A DNA stretch of 64,000 nucleotides from Hymenobacter sp. CRA2 (GCF_002007105.1 NZ_MVBC01000010.1:1-64000), one strand, 5' to 3'. Positions 51,193-61,124 are shown, numbered from the stretch's first letter. The notes: generated by a model from the sequence alone, not told the origin. A program made the numbers and translations.

Positions 51193-53073
51193 ATGCCGGT
51201 TTCTGTTATTCCCGTCGCCCCTTCTCTCCAGCCCACCCTCGCCGAAGCCGACATGGGCGCCCCGCCTACTCCCAACCGGGCGCGGCTGGTGCGCATATCC
51301 GCCTTGGCCGTGGCCATCGGCGTGGTGGTAACGGGCCTGGCCAAGGTGCTGGTCTGGCTAATTCACTTCTTCACCAACGTGGCCTTTTACGGGGAGGCTT
51401 CCGGCCTTTACCGCAGCCCCGCCGACGCCGTACCGCACCTCGGCGCCTGGGTTATCATCATTCCCGTCATCGGCGGGCTGATCATCGGGCTGATGGCCCT
51501 GTACGGCTCGCCGGGCGTGCGCGGGCACGGCATTCCGGAGGCCATCGAGCAGATTCTGACCAACCAGAGCCGCATCCGGCCGGTGCTTACGCTGCTCAAG
51601 CCGCTGTCCGCGGCCATTTCGGTGGGCACGGGCGGGCCGTTCGGGGCCGAAGGGCCGATTATTGCCACCGGCGGGGCCTTCGGCTCCACGGTGGGGCAGC
51701 TGCTGCACATCACCCACCACGAGCGGAAAGTGCTGCTGGCCGCCGGTGCCACGGCGGGGATGACGGCGGTATTTGGCACGCCCGTGGCGGCCGTGTTTCT
51801 GGCCGTCGAGCTGCTGCTCTACGAGTTTTCGCCCCGCTCCCTGGTGCCCGTTACGCTGGCCTGCATCACCGGCGCGGCGGGCCACCACCTGCTTTTCGAG
51901 CAGCAACCGGTATTTGCCCTTCTACAGGCCAATGCTCCCGGCAACCTCGCGCTGGCCACCTACAGTGCCATGGGCCTGGTAATGGGCCTGCTGGCGGTGC
52001 TCATCACCCATGCCGTGGGCGCCGTGGAGCATGCCTTCGAGCGGCTGCCCATCCATTGGGCGTGGTGGCCGGCGCTGGGCGGCTTGGCCGTGGGCGTGGT
52101 GGGCTACTTCGCTCCCCGCACCCTGGGCGTGGGTTACGAAAACATCACCGACATCCTGGCCGGGCGGCTAGTGTGGCAGGCCGTGCTGGTGCTGGGCGTG
52201 CTGAAGTTCACATCCTGGGTGATTTCGCTGGGCAGCGGCACCTCGGGCGGTACGCTGGCGCCGCTGTTCACCATCGGCACGGCCGCGGGCGCCCTGCTCG
52301 GCACGTTCATTCTGCGCGTGTTTCCGGCTTCGGATATCAACCTGACCATGGCCGCCCTGGTAGGCATGGCGGCCCTGTTTGCCGGTGCCTCGCGGGCCCT
52401 GCTCACTTCCATCGTCTTCGCCGTGGAGGCCACCGGGCAGCCTACCGCGCTGCTGCCGCTGCTGGGCGCGTGCACGGCCTCTTACGTGGTGTCGTTCTTT
52501 TTGCTGCAACACACGCTGATGACTGAGAAAGTAGGCAAACGCGGTGTGCGCCTGCCCGAAGCCTACGAGCCCGACGTGCTGGAACGCGTAACGGTGGGCC
52601 AGGTACTACAGCCCGATGCCCTCACCGTAGCGGCCAGCAACACCCTGCTGGAAATGCGCCAGTGGCTGCAGCAGGAGCCGGAGCAGCGCGCCGGGCACTT
52701 TGTGCTCGTCAGCGAAGCGGGCGAGTACGAGGGTGTGCTCAGCACCGTCGAAATATTCCGCTCGGCCCTACCGCCCGACACGCCCCTGCGCACCCTGAGC
52801 CGGCGTGTGGGGGCCGCCATAGCCACTACCGCGTCCTTGCGCACCGCCGTGGAACTGATGAGCCGCCGGCAGGCCGAGGTACTGCCCGTGGTAGCGCCCG
52901 ACAGCCGCAGCGAGGTGGTGGGCGTGCTCACTTACCAGGACATCATCGGCGCCTACCGCCTGCGCCTCGCCGATTACGATACCCCGCAGGCCAGCATTTC
53001 GCTCAAGCGCCGCACCATCGAAATTCTGCTGCGCGGGCAGCGCATCGTGCGTCAGGTAAAGGCTCGTTCATGA
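51193..53073 (+). CDS. CLC-type chloride channel/antiporter with C-terminal CBS domains
   Basis: 626 residues. The CLC membrane region (about 35-440) shows the selectivity motifs GHGIPEAIE, GPFGAEGPI (Glu153 is the gating glutamate) and GSGTSGGTLAPLFT. The C-terminal ~170 residues hold two CBS repeats (VGQVLQPDALTV..., RVGAAIATTASLRTAVELM...), which usually bind adenine nucleotides and control gating. Inner membrane; chloride/proton exchange or chloride conductance. Divergent from the gene at 48482-50974. Confidence 0.92.
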   Translation: MPVSVIPVAPSLQPTLAEADMGAPPTPNRARLVRISALAVAIGVVVTGLAKVLVWLIHFFTNVAFYGEASGLYRSPADAVPHLGAWVIIIPVIGGLIIGLMALYGSPGVRGHGIPEAIEQILTNQSRIRPVLTLLKPLSAAISVGTGGPFGAEGPIIATGGAFGSTVGQLLHITHHERKVLLAAGATAGMTAVFGTPVAAVFLAVELLLYEFSPRSLVPVTLACITGAAGHHLLFEQQPVFALLQANAPGNLALATYSAMGLVMGLLAVLITHAVGAVEHAFERLPIHWAWWPALGGLAVGVVGYFAPRTLGVGYENITDILAGRLVWQAVLVLGVLKFTSWVISLGSGTSGGTLAPLFTIGTAAGALLGTFILRVFPASDINLTMAALVGMAALFAGASRALLTSIVFAVEATGQPTALLPLLGACTASYVVSFFLLQHTLMTEKVGKRGVRLPEAYEPDVLERVTVGQVLQPDALTVAASNTLLEMRQWLQQEPEQRAGHFVLVSEAGEYEGVLSTVEIFRSALPPDTPLRTLSRRVGAAIATTASLRTAVELMSRRQAEVLPVVAPDSRSEVVGVLTYQDIIGAYRLRLADYDTPQASISLKRRTIEILLRGQRIVRQVKARS

Positions 53074-53125
53074 GCCGGCAGGGGCCCGACACCAAAGTAG
53101 ATAAATACAATTTATACCAAGCACC

Positions 53126-53160
53126 AAACCCCGCCGTTCAGCTCATGAACGGCGGGGTTT
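53126..53160. terminator. Bidirectional terminator hairpin
   Basis: AAACCCCGCCGTTCA pairs perfectly with TGAACGGCGGGGTTT over a 5-base loop, between the convergent CLC and fasciclin genes. Confidence 0.78.
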
Positions 53161-53180
53161 GGCGCTTCTTAAGGCTGAGC

Positions 53181-53756
53181 TTATTTCGGCAGCAGCACTT
53201 TGTCGATGACGTGGATGACGCCGTTGCTCTGCAGCACGTCGTAGGTCGATACGCTGGCTACGTTGCCGCTGTCATCGACGAGCACCACGTTGTGCGGACC
53301 GTTCATTATGGCCGTCAGCGTGCCGCCGCTTACGGTCTTGAGCGTAGCCTTGCCTTTGCCCGCCTTGATGGCCGACATCAGCTTGTCGGCGGTCATGTTA
53401 CCGGCTACCACGTGGTAGGTCAGCACCTTGGTCAGCGTGGCCTTGTTTTCGGGCTTCAGCAGCGTTTCTACGGTGCCAGCGGGCAGATTTTCGAAGGCAT
53501 CATTCACCGGCGCGAATACCGTGAAGGGGCCTTTGCCTTGCAGCGTCTCCACCAGACCGGCGGCTTTTACGGCGGCTACCAGCGTGGTATGGTCTTTCGA
53601 GTTGACGGCGTTTTCGACGATGTTCTTGCTCGGCAGCATAGCCATGCCGCCCACCATCACGCTGTTGGGCGAAAGCTGCGCCGACTGCGCCGATACCGAC
53701 TGTGCTACACCGCCCAGCAGGGCTACCAGGGCCAACGAAAGCAAGTTCTTTTTCAT
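53181..53756 (-). CDS. Fasciclin domain-containing secreted protein
   Basis: 191 residues: a signal peptide (MKKNLLSLALVALLGGVAQS, cleaved around residue 24) and one FAS1 domain. Both FAS1 boxes are present: GPFTVFAPVNDAFENLP (H1) and LTYHVVAGNMTADKL, with NGVIHVIDKVLLP (H2) at the end. Extracellular or periplasmic; FAS1 domains mediate adhesion. Confidence 0.93.
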   Translation of the reverse strand: MKKNLLSLALVALLGGVAQSVSAQSAQLSPNSVMVGGMAMLPSKNIVENAVNSKDHTTLVAAVKAAGLVETLQGKGPFTVFAPVNDAFENLPAGTVETLLKPENKATLTKVLTYHVVAGNMTADKLMSAIKAGKGKATLKTVSGGTLTAIMNGPHNVVLVDDSGNVASVSTYDVLQSNGVIHVIDKVLLPK

Positions 53757-53873
53757 GGGAGAGGTTAGAGAGAATGAATGTGCTGCGACTTACGGCGCAC
53801 CTCAACAACCCGGATTTACCCACCCCAAAAAATTTATATTACGCTTCTACAAATCACCTCTTTTTCAGCGCGC

Positions 53874-56753
53874 TTAGATTCCAATATCCAGCACCAGCGG
53901 CTCCACTATCCAGGCGCGGGTCTGGGTGTTGTACACCGCCCGCAGCCCCGTTTCGATGGGCGTGCGCAGGCGCAGCACGTTGAACACCACCGAGCCGCTG
54001 ACGCCCACGTTGCGGTAGTTGCGCGCGGCCCCGCCCACGTTGTAGCCGCGGGCCACGTCGGCGAAGGCCGTGCCCTTCAGGCGCTGCACGTACAGCCAGC
54101 GGCCCAGCGCCCAGTGCGTATCGGCCACGGGCAGGCGGTACTCGGCGCTGCCCACGGCCAGTCGCTCGAAGCTCACGTAGCCCGAGCCGCGCGGAAAAAA
54201 CACCGCCGGGCTAAAGGAATACCGCCCGCTCTGCCACTGGTAGCCGCCGCGCAGCCGCCAGGAGTGGTGCTTGCCCACGCCAGGCAGGTATACGCTGCCC
54301 AGCGCGCCGTACTGCGTACCGTTCAGCACGCCGCCGAAGGGCGTGGTACGCCACGTGAGCAGCAACGACTCGCCCCAGCGCGGCCCCACGTCGCGGGTGC
54401 TCTGCTTAAGCTGCCGGGCGTAGCTGAGGGTGGTCTGGATGGCGTTGAGCGGCTGATTGGCGCCCACGTCGTAGCGGCTGAGGCGGCCGGGCAGCTCATA
54501 GCCGTTCACCTGCTCGTGCAGGTAGTAGGCCCCCAGCGTCAACGACTGCAGGTACTTCGAGCGGGTGAGCGTGAGCGGCAGCCGCAGGCCCGTGGTCAGG
54601 CGGGTATAGGTCCACCGGTCGCGCACCAGCGAATCGAGCGGCGAGCGGCGGTCGACGTAAGCGGCCACGTTGCGCCCGCCGTGCTCGATGTCGAGGTCGA
54701 AGACGGGGTAGCGGCCCTGGTAGCTCAGCCCGCCAAACAAGGCCGCGGTGCGCTCGGCCTGATCGAAGGTGACGCCGGCCACGGCCTGGGTGGTATTGAG
54801 GTAGTCCTGCGAGCGGATGCCCAGGCTCAGGCTGTTGCCGGCCGGGCTCTGGATGACGCCGTAGCTGAACACGTTGAAGGCGTGGGCCAACGGCGAGTAA
54901 CGGCGTACCAAAAGTGCCACGGCCGAATCAGGAGCCGAGAGCTGCGGGCGCAGCCGCGGCGCGCCGGAGTCGGTGGCGCTGAGCTGCCGGGAGTACAGAC
55001 GTTCGGGGTCGGCGGCGGGCGGCGCTACGGGCTGCCACTGCGCCGGATCGAGCAGCATTTCCACCACCCGGCTGCCCTGGGCGCGGGCGTCGTGAAAGGC
55101 CAGGTGCCGGCCATCGGGAGCCACGGCGGCGTGGTAGGCGCCGAGCGGACGGCTGGTCACCTGGTAGGTGTGCCCCGAACGGGTATCGACGGCAAACACG
55201 TTGTCGATGCCGGCCTGCGGGGAATTATACAGCACGTAGTCGCCCCAGGGCTGCGGGTTGCTCAGGTTCACGTTGGCCGCGGGCAACAGGACGCGGCGCG
55301 TACCGGCGACGGGCTCAATTACCTCCAGGGTTTTGCCGGCGGAGCTGAGCACCACCGCCACCACGTGCTGGCCATCGGCCATAAAGCGCGGCTGCAGGAA
55401 CAGGTCGTTCTGCGGGTTGGGCACGCGCTGCAACACGGCGCCGGTGCGGGCATCGAGCACCACCAGCGCGTGCCGGTACTCGGGAGTGGTTTCGGTAGCC
55501 ACCACGCGCGTGCCGTCGGGCGAAAGGGCGGCAGCGGTGTAGCGGCTGCGCCGGGTCAGGTGCGTGAGCCGGCCGGTGGCCAGGTCCAGCACGCGCAGCT
55601 CAGAATACATGCGCTGGCCCCAGCGCGGGTCCTGGCGGTACTCGGGCCACACGGCCTTGCCGCCCCCTACCGATAGGCCTTCGGGCAAGTGAATCAGGCC
55701 GGGCACGAACACTTTTTCCTCCCGGCCGTGGCGCGCGAGCCGCACCCACTGGGCAATGTCGCCGAGGCCGCTTTTCAGGGCCAGCACGGTGCTATCGGTG
55801 AGGTACTGCGGGTACTCGTAATTGGTGTAAATCTTCGTACCGGCCTGCCCGCTGAAGTCGCGGGCGGCGGTCAGACGCAGGCCGCGCTGCTGGGCCTGCC
55901 ACACCGAATCGGCCTCGTGCATGGCGCGGACGTAGAGCTGCTCCACCCGCAGGCCGGTGGTGCGCCGAATGCCGTTCGAAAACGAAAAGGGGTAAAACGG
56001 GAAGGCGTAATAGCGCGTCAGCACCCGGTCCCAGGCGTCGGGGCCGTAGTGGTTTTTCAGGTACGAGGTCATGAAATACCCCAGCACGTACCAGTCGGGC
56101 ACCTGGTCGCGGAAGGAGCCGCCCACGGCCTTGGGGTACGAGTAGAGCCGCCCGGCCAGCAGGTTGGCGCGCAGGCCCACGTCGAAGCTGGGGATGCGCC
56201 CGCGGCCGCTGCGCGTCAGGGCCGTTTCGGTGCCCACGGCGTCGCCCTCAAAAAACCACGGCGGCAGGCCCACCGAAGCCACGCCCAGGGCGCCCTCGCC
56301 CAGCAGCGGCACCAGCACCCGCCCGATGCCTTGCCGGGCCTTGTCGAACTGCCCCACGTGGCGAAACTCGTGCACCACCAGCTGATCCAGCCAGTCCACG
56401 GTGCCCAGGCTCATGTCCTGCGGCGGCACGATAAAAAACTCGGCGTGGCGCGGCAGAAAGGTCACAAAGGCGTTGTTGACGGTGGTCTGATTCTGCAGCA
56501 CCACCGTCAGGGGCCGGGCCGAAACGCCCAGGGAGCGGGTGCCGGCCGCGTGGGCCTGCTCCAGCCGCCGGGCCGTGTGCCGGGCCGCCGAATCGAGCCC
56601 TTGGGCGTAGAGCACGCGAAAGTGAGGAGTCCGGACCTGCTGCCAGCGCAGCGAGGGTGGGTTTTGGTCGAGGATGGGCAGGGACTGCGCCTGGGCGGCC
56701 GACGCGGCGCTGAGTGCGGCAGCCAGCAGGGCAAATGCGGGAGTGCGGAGCAT
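53874..56753 (-). CDS. Exported HExxH protein with beta-propeller and outer-membrane barrel
   Basis: 959 residues from MLRTPAFALLAAALSAASA, a signal peptide. An N-terminal domain carries a gluzincin-type zinc motif: HEFRH (His128, Glu129, His132) and a third-ligand candidate Glu169 in PPWFFEGDA, like peptidase_MA-type domains. The middle (about 320-600) has TolB/PD40-type beta-propeller repeats (AALSPDGTRVVATET, AAVAPDGRHLAFHD). The last ~300 residues are strongly amphipathic beta, ending GLRAVYNTQTRAWIVEPLVL, as in surface-antigen (BamA-like) outer-membrane barrels. Probably a barrel-anchored metalloprotease; activity is inferred. Confidence 0.78.
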   Translation of the reverse strand: MLRTPAFALLAAALSAASAAQAQSLPILDQNPPSLRWQQVRTPHFRVLYAQGLDSAARHTARRLEQAHAAGTRSLGVSARPLTVVLQNQTTVNNAFVTFLPRHAEFFIVPPQDMSLGTVDWLDQLVVHEFRHVGQFDKARQGIGRVLVPLLGEGALGVASVGLPPWFFEGDAVGTETALTRSGRGRIPSFDVGLRANLLAGRLYSYPKAVGGSFRDQVPDWYVLGYFMTSYLKNHYGPDAWDRVLTRYYAFPFYPFSFSNGIRRTTGLRVEQLYVRAMHEADSVWQAQQRGLRLTAARDFSGQAGTKIYTNYEYPQYLTDSTVLALKSGLGDIAQWVRLARHGREEKVFVPGLIHLPEGLSVGGGKAVWPEYRQDPRWGQRMYSELRVLDLATGRLTHLTRRSRYTAAALSPDGTRVVATETTPEYRHALVVLDARTGAVLQRVPNPQNDLFLQPRFMADGQHVVAVVLSSAGKTLEVIEPVAGTRRVLLPAANVNLSNPQPWGDYVLYNSPQAGIDNVFAVDTRSGHTYQVTSRPLGAYHAAVAPDGRHLAFHDARAQGSRVVEMLLDPAQWQPVAPPAADPERLYSRQLSATDSGAPRLRPQLSAPDSAVALLVRRYSPLAHAFNVFSYGVIQSPAGNSLSLGIRSQDYLNTTQAVAGVTFDQAERTAALFGGLSYQGRYPVFDLDIEHGGRNVAAYVDRRSPLDSLVRDRWTYTRLTTGLRLPLTLTRSKYLQSLTLGAYYLHEQVNGYELPGRLSRYDVGANQPLNAIQTTLSYARQLKQSTRDVGPRWGESLLLTWRTTPFGGVLNGTQYGALGSVYLPGVGKHHSWRLRGGYQWQSGRYSFSPAVFFPRGSGYVSFERLAVGSAEYRLPVADTHWALGRWLYVQRLKGTAFADVARGYNVGGAARNYRNVGVSGSVVFNVLRLRTPIETGLRAVYNTQTRAWIVEPLVLDIGI

Positions 56754-57023
56754 AGAAAGTAAAGCTGGCCCCAGCGGCGCGGATTTGCAACTGCCAGCCG
56801 GGCACTTTGCCGCGCCCAGCCAGGCTACGGGCACCGCTATACTGGCTGCCGACTTCTATTTACTCGCCGTAGCCGCGCGGCTTTGCCTAGAAGCACCCGG
56901 CCCGCGCTGCTTATCAGGCAGTGCGGGACGTTTTGTTATTGTCCAGGCTATACAGCGGCAGGAGCCGCCGGTCGGACGCAGCCGCACGGTTTCGCATTAC
57001 TCATTGGTCCGCTCTCCGCCAAC

Positions 57024-57419
57024 TCACACCTGCCGCAGCCAGGCGCTGGCCGTGTCGATGTTGTCGAACGTCATCACGACGGGCTTCTCGGTGTGCGCCA
57101 GGGTCAGGTCGGTGCTGAGGCGGCTGTAAATATTGGGCGAGTACACCCAGGCGAAGTACTCCAGCCCGGCCTCGGCCATGAGCGGAAACCACACCTTGCC
57201 GCCCCACTCCGACGCATCCGACCAGATGGTTTGCACCCGCCGGTTGTCGTTGAGCACCTTGCGGCAGCGTTCCTGGCGCAGCAGGCCCAGCATCTTCAGC
57301 GCCCCGGCCTGCACCGAGAAGTCGTCCTGCTCGGCTTGCCAGTCAGCATAAAGCCAGTCGTTCGAGTAATCGTAAGAAATACTGATGACCGAATCTTGGT
57401 GCAGGAGGCGCAGGGCCAT
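57024..57419 (-). CDS. STAS/SEC14-like small protein (paralogue D)
   Basis: 131 residues, the same length as the paralogue at 46431-46826. Signature segments: NDWLYADWQAEQDDFSV, KVLNDNRRVQTIWSDASEW, AEAGLEYFAWVYSPN and the terminal DNIDTASAWLRQV. It is the closest relative of paralogue C; bases 57109-57215 are identical to 46516-46622. It is divergent from the PAS histidine kinase (184-base gap), which may or may not be meaningful. Confidence 0.68.
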   Translation of the reverse strand: MALRLLHQDSVISISYDYSNDWLYADWQAEQDDFSVQAGALKMLGLLRQERCRKVLNDNRRVQTIWSDASEWGGKVWFPLMAEAGLEYFAWVYSPNIYSRLSTDLTLAHTEKPVVMTFDNIDTASAWLRQV

Positions 57420-57556
57420 ACGTAGAAGCAAAAACAATCGGCTGATAACGGCATATTGGCGGGCCGGGTTACGATTTTGCCGGCCAAAGCCGAAAAAAAC
57501 TTTCCGGGACCGGACAATAAGCACCGTCAAGCGCCGGATGGCTTGCCGCCACCCCT

Positions 57557-57564
57557 TATCTTTG
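57557..57564 (+). promoter_or_regulatory. Bacteroidetes -7 box (TATCTTTG)
   Basis: An exact TAnnTTTG match lies 39 bases before the histidine kinase start at 57604. Confidence 0.5.
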
Positions 57565-57603
57565 AGGGAGGCCCCTGCCCCATTCTCCTCCGCTGACGTC
57601 GCC

Positions 57604-60600
57604 ATGTCCTTGTTGCAAACGCCTGATTTTGGGCTGCTGTTCGATGCGCTGCCCACGCCGCACCTGGCGCTGGCGCCCGACCTGACGGTGGCAGCTACCA
57701 ACGCGGCCATGGCCACATGGCTGGGCCAACCGGCCGCGCACCTCCTCGGCCGACCAGCCGCCGAGGTGCTGCCGCTAGCCTCCGAGGAGCCCCGCTGGCC
57801 GCAACTGCTGCGTGATATTCAGGCCTGCCCCGACGAGCATACTCTTACGCTCCTGGCGCCCGGCGGCACGCTTCGGCGCCTTACTCTCAGTGCGGTACTA
57901 GCGCCCGATAGCGGCGAGCTGCGCTACCTGCTGGCCCGGCCCGCCGCCTCCGATGTGGCCCCGGGCGTGCGGCGCCAGCAGGAGCAGTTCCGCTTTCTGA
58001 GTGAGTTCATTCCCCAGCTGGTATGGACCACCGATGCCTACGGTCGCCACGACTACTTTAACCAGCGCTGGCGTGACTACACGGGCCATGCCGGCGTGGC
58101 CGCTCCCGAGGTAGCGTGGATCAGCCAGCTGCACGAAACGGAGCAATCGGCCGCGCGCGAACGGTGGCTGCTGGCCCTGCGGACCGGCGCCCCATACCGC
58201 GGCGAATCCCGCCTGCGCAGCCACGACGGGCGCTACCGCTGGTTTCTGATTCAGGCCCTGCCCCTGCACGACACGCACGGCCAGCTCAGCCAGTGGCTGG
58301 GCACCTGCACCGACATCGACGACGCCAAGCGCGTGCAGCAGCGCCTGCTGGCCAAGGACCGGCAGCTGCAGCAAATTCTGCGGCAGGTGCCCGCGCACGT
58401 GGCTACCTTGTTTGGGCCGGAGCACATCTGCTCCTTTGCCACGCCCAACTTCCTGGAACTGCTGGAGGGCCGCCTGCGCGTGGGCTGGGCTCTGGGCCAG
58501 ACGCTGCCCGAATTTGCCGAACAGGGCGTACTGGCCCTGCTCGACGCGGCCTACCGCACGGGCCAAACCAGCATGCACCAGGCCTACCCGCTGGCCTGGA
58601 ACGCCCCCGACGGCACGGCGCGCCCACGGCGGTACTTCGACCTGACGCTACAGCCGCTGTTCAACGAGCACCATCAGGTGCAGGGCGTGCTGTTTTTTGC
58701 GGTGGAGGTGACACCCCGCGTGCTGGCCCGCCGCCGCAACGAGCGTCTGGCCGCCGCCGTGCGCCGCCGCGACGAGCAGATCCGCACCATGACGGAGGCG
58801 CTGCCGCTGATCAGCTACATCCAGGCGCCGGGGGGCCGCATCGTGTACGTGAGCCCCCAGTGGGCCGCCTACACCGGCACGCCCGCCACCGCCGCCCGCG
58901 GCGGACAGGGCTGGCGCACCCTGGTGCACCCCGACGACCAGCCCCAGCTGGCCACGGCCTTTGCCGGCGCCCGGCGCGAGCAGCGCGCCTGGAGCACCGA
59001 GTTGCGCCTGCGGGCCGCCGACGGGCAGTACCGCTGGCACCAGGCCCGCTCCCTGCCCATGTTCGACGAGCAGGGCCGGCTGAACCGCTGGTACGGTTCG
59101 CTCATCGACGTGCACGAACACAAGGCGCTGGCCGAGCAGCTGCGCCAGAGCGAGCAGCAGTTCCGCTTCCTCACCGACGTAGTACCGCTCTTCACCTGGA
59201 CGGCCCGGCCCGACGGCGTGCTGGAATTTGCCAACCGCCGCTTTCTGGAATACTCCGGCCTGTCCGCCTCGGCGCTGCCCGATGGCTCGTGGCTGGAGGC
59301 CATTCACCCCGACGACCAGGCTGCTACCCGCCAGCTGTGGGCCGCAAGCTTGTCCACGGGCGCAGATTTTCAGGTGCAGCACCGCGTGCGCAGCTGCCAG
59401 GGCGACTACCGCTGGCACCTGGTGCGCGCCACCGCCATGCGCGACGAGGCCGGGGGCATCCTGCAGTGGTACGGCTCCAGCACCGACATCCACGAGCAGC
59501 GCGCCCTCAACGACCAGTTGCGCTACTCCGAAGAGCGGTTCCGCCTGCTCACGCACAGCATTCCGCACATCATCTGGACGGCCACGGCCCAGGGCACGCT
59601 GGATTACCTGAGCCCGCAGTGGTTCCGCCTCACCGGCCAGGACCCGCTCGACCCGACGCTGCTCGGCGCCGATGCCGGCTGGCTGCGGGCCGTGCACCCG
59701 GATGATCTGCCGCTGGCCAAGCGGGAAATCGGCAACGCCCTGACCAAGCGCCTGGCCTACACCATGCACGTGCGCCTGCGCCGCCGCGACGGGCAGTACC
59801 GCTGGCACCTGGTGCGCGGCGTGCCCGAGCTGGGGCCCGATGGCGCGGTGCTCCGCCTGTTCGGCTCCAATACCGACATCCACGACCAGTACGAGCTGCA
59901 GGCCGAGCTGCGCCGCTCCGAGGCCGAATTCCGCTTTCTGGCCGACAGCATTCCGCAGCTGGTATGGACCCTCGGCCCCGACGGCACACCAGAGTTCCTC
60001 AACGAAGGCTGGCTGCAGTACACGGGCTTCGGCGTGGAAGAAGTGCGCCAGAACGGCTGGGGCGTGCTCGTTCCGCCCGCCGAGCGCGACGAGGCCATGC
60101 AGGTGATGAGCGACAACATCAGCCAGGGAAGAGCCCACGAGCACGAAAACCGCCTGCGCCGCGCCGCCGACGGGCAATACCGCTGGCACCTGCACCGCGC
60201 CCGCCCCATGCACGACGCCGAGGGCCGCATCATCCGCTGGTTCGGCACCAGCACCGATGTGGACGACTACAAGCGCTTCCAGCACGAGCTGGAAACGCGC
60301 AATGCGGAGCTGATGCGCATCAACCAGGACCTGGATAACTTTGTGTACACGGCCTCGCACGATCTGAAGCAGCCCATCGACAACATGGCCAGCATCTTCC
60401 AGGAGCTGGCCCGCACGGCCCACTACGACGACCCCGACGCGCCCGCCCTGGTAGCCATGTTTGAGCACTCCATCGACCAGCTCTACGGCACCATTCAGGA
60501 GCTGGCCGCGCTGGTGCAGGTGCAGAAGCGCAACCTGGAAGTAGCCCCGGAGGAAGTGCGCCTGGAGCGCCTGACCCAGGAAGTGCTGCACAGCATCAGC

Positions 60601-61035
60601 GAGCAGATACGGGCCGTGGGCGCCGTGGTGGAAACGGATTTTGCGGCCGTGCCCGCCGTGGAGTTTGTACGGCCGAACCTGCAGAGCGTGCTCTACAACC
60701 TCATCAGCAACGCCGTGAAGTACGCCGACCCGCAACGCCCGCCGCGCATCCGGGTGTGGACCGAGCACGACGCCGACGGCCGCCCCGTCCTCGGCGTGCA
60801 GGACAATGGCCTCGGCATCGACCTGGAGCGCCACGGCAAGGATCTGTTTCAGCTGTTCCGCCGTTTCCACGACCACGTGCCGGGGTCCGGCACCGGCCTG
60901 TACCTGGTGCAGCGCTTGGTGCAGGCCCACGGCGGCCGCATCGAGGTACAGAGCACCTTGGGCGAGGGCACCACGTTCTGGGTGCAGCTGGCATCACGCC
61001 GTACGGGACGGATGCTCGTGGCCGATCCGACTTAA
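57604..61035 (+). CDS. Soluble multi-PAS sensor histidine kinase
   Basis: 1143 residues. About seven PAS/PAC units occupy residues 1-890, several beginning EFRFL/ERFRLL and containing PQLVWT or PHIIWT, with repeated DGQYRWHLVR PAC segments. A HisKA domain follows with phosphoacceptor His919 in ASHDLKQPI, then a HATPase_c domain (NLISNAVKY, DNGLGID, GSGTGLYL). There is no transmembrane segment, signal peptide or receiver domain, so it is a cytoplasmic sensor, perhaps of redox state or small ligands. No response regulator gene lies nearby: an orphan kinase. Confidence 0.92.
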   Translation: MSLLQTPDFGLLFDALPTPHLALAPDLTVAATNAAMATWLGQPAAHLLGRPAAEVLPLASEEPRWPQLLRDIQACPDEHTLTLLAPGGTLRRLTLSAVLAPDSGELRYLLARPAASDVAPGVRRQQEQFRFLSEFIPQLVWTTDAYGRHDYFNQRWRDYTGHAGVAAPEVAWISQLHETEQSAARERWLLALRTGAPYRGESRLRSHDGRYRWFLIQALPLHDTHGQLSQWLGTCTDIDDAKRVQQRLLAKDRQLQQILRQVPAHVATLFGPEHICSFATPNFLELLEGRLRVGWALGQTLPEFAEQGVLALLDAAYRTGQTSMHQAYPLAWNAPDGTARPRRYFDLTLQPLFNEHHQVQGVLFFAVEVTPRVLARRRNERLAAAVRRRDEQIRTMTEALPLISYIQAPGGRIVYVSPQWAAYTGTPATAARGGQGWRTLVHPDDQPQLATAFAGARREQRAWSTELRLRAADGQYRWHQARSLPMFDEQGRLNRWYGSLIDVHEHKALAEQLRQSEQQFRFLTDVVPLFTWTARPDGVLEFANRRFLEYSGLSASALPDGSWLEAIHPDDQAATRQLWAASLSTGADFQVQHRVRSCQGDYRWHLVRATAMRDEAGGILQWYGSSTDIHEQRALNDQLRYSEERFRLLTHSIPHIIWTATAQGTLDYLSPQWFRLTGQDPLDPTLLGADAGWLRAVHPDDLPLAKREIGNALTKRLAYTMHVRLRRRDGQYRWHLVRGVPELGPDGAVLRLFGSNTDIHDQYELQAELRRSEAEFRFLADSIPQLVWTLGPDGTPEFLNEGWLQYTGFGVEEVRQNGWGVLVPPAERDEAMQVMSDNISQGRAHEHENRLRRAADGQYRWHLHRARPMHDAEGRIIRWFGTSTDVDDYKRFQHELETRNAELMRINQDLDNFVYTASHDLKQPIDNMASIFQELARTAHYDDPDAPALVAMFEHSIDQLYGTIQELAALVQVQKRNLEVAPEEVRLERLTQEVLHSISEQIRAVGAVVETDFAAVPAVEFVRPNLQSVLYNLISNAVKYADPQRPPRIRVWTEHDADGRPVLGVQDNGLGIDLERHGKDLFQLFRRFHDHVPGSGTGLYLVQRLVQAHGGRIEVQSTLGEGTTFWVQLASRRTGRMLVADPT

Positions 61036-61124
61036 TCTTCCGTTACCGCAGGCCATTACGAGCGACGCGTGTATTTTCGGAGCCCGCTGCCCGGTGGGCT
61101 TCCTCCACGCACGTTTTCTGTCCC

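Noticed and set aside
60756-61124. Extension of the aminotransferase into the histidine kinase 3' end
   Set aside because: It would overlap the kinase's ATP-binding domain in another frame; the family N-terminus begins at LTSKLPDVG.
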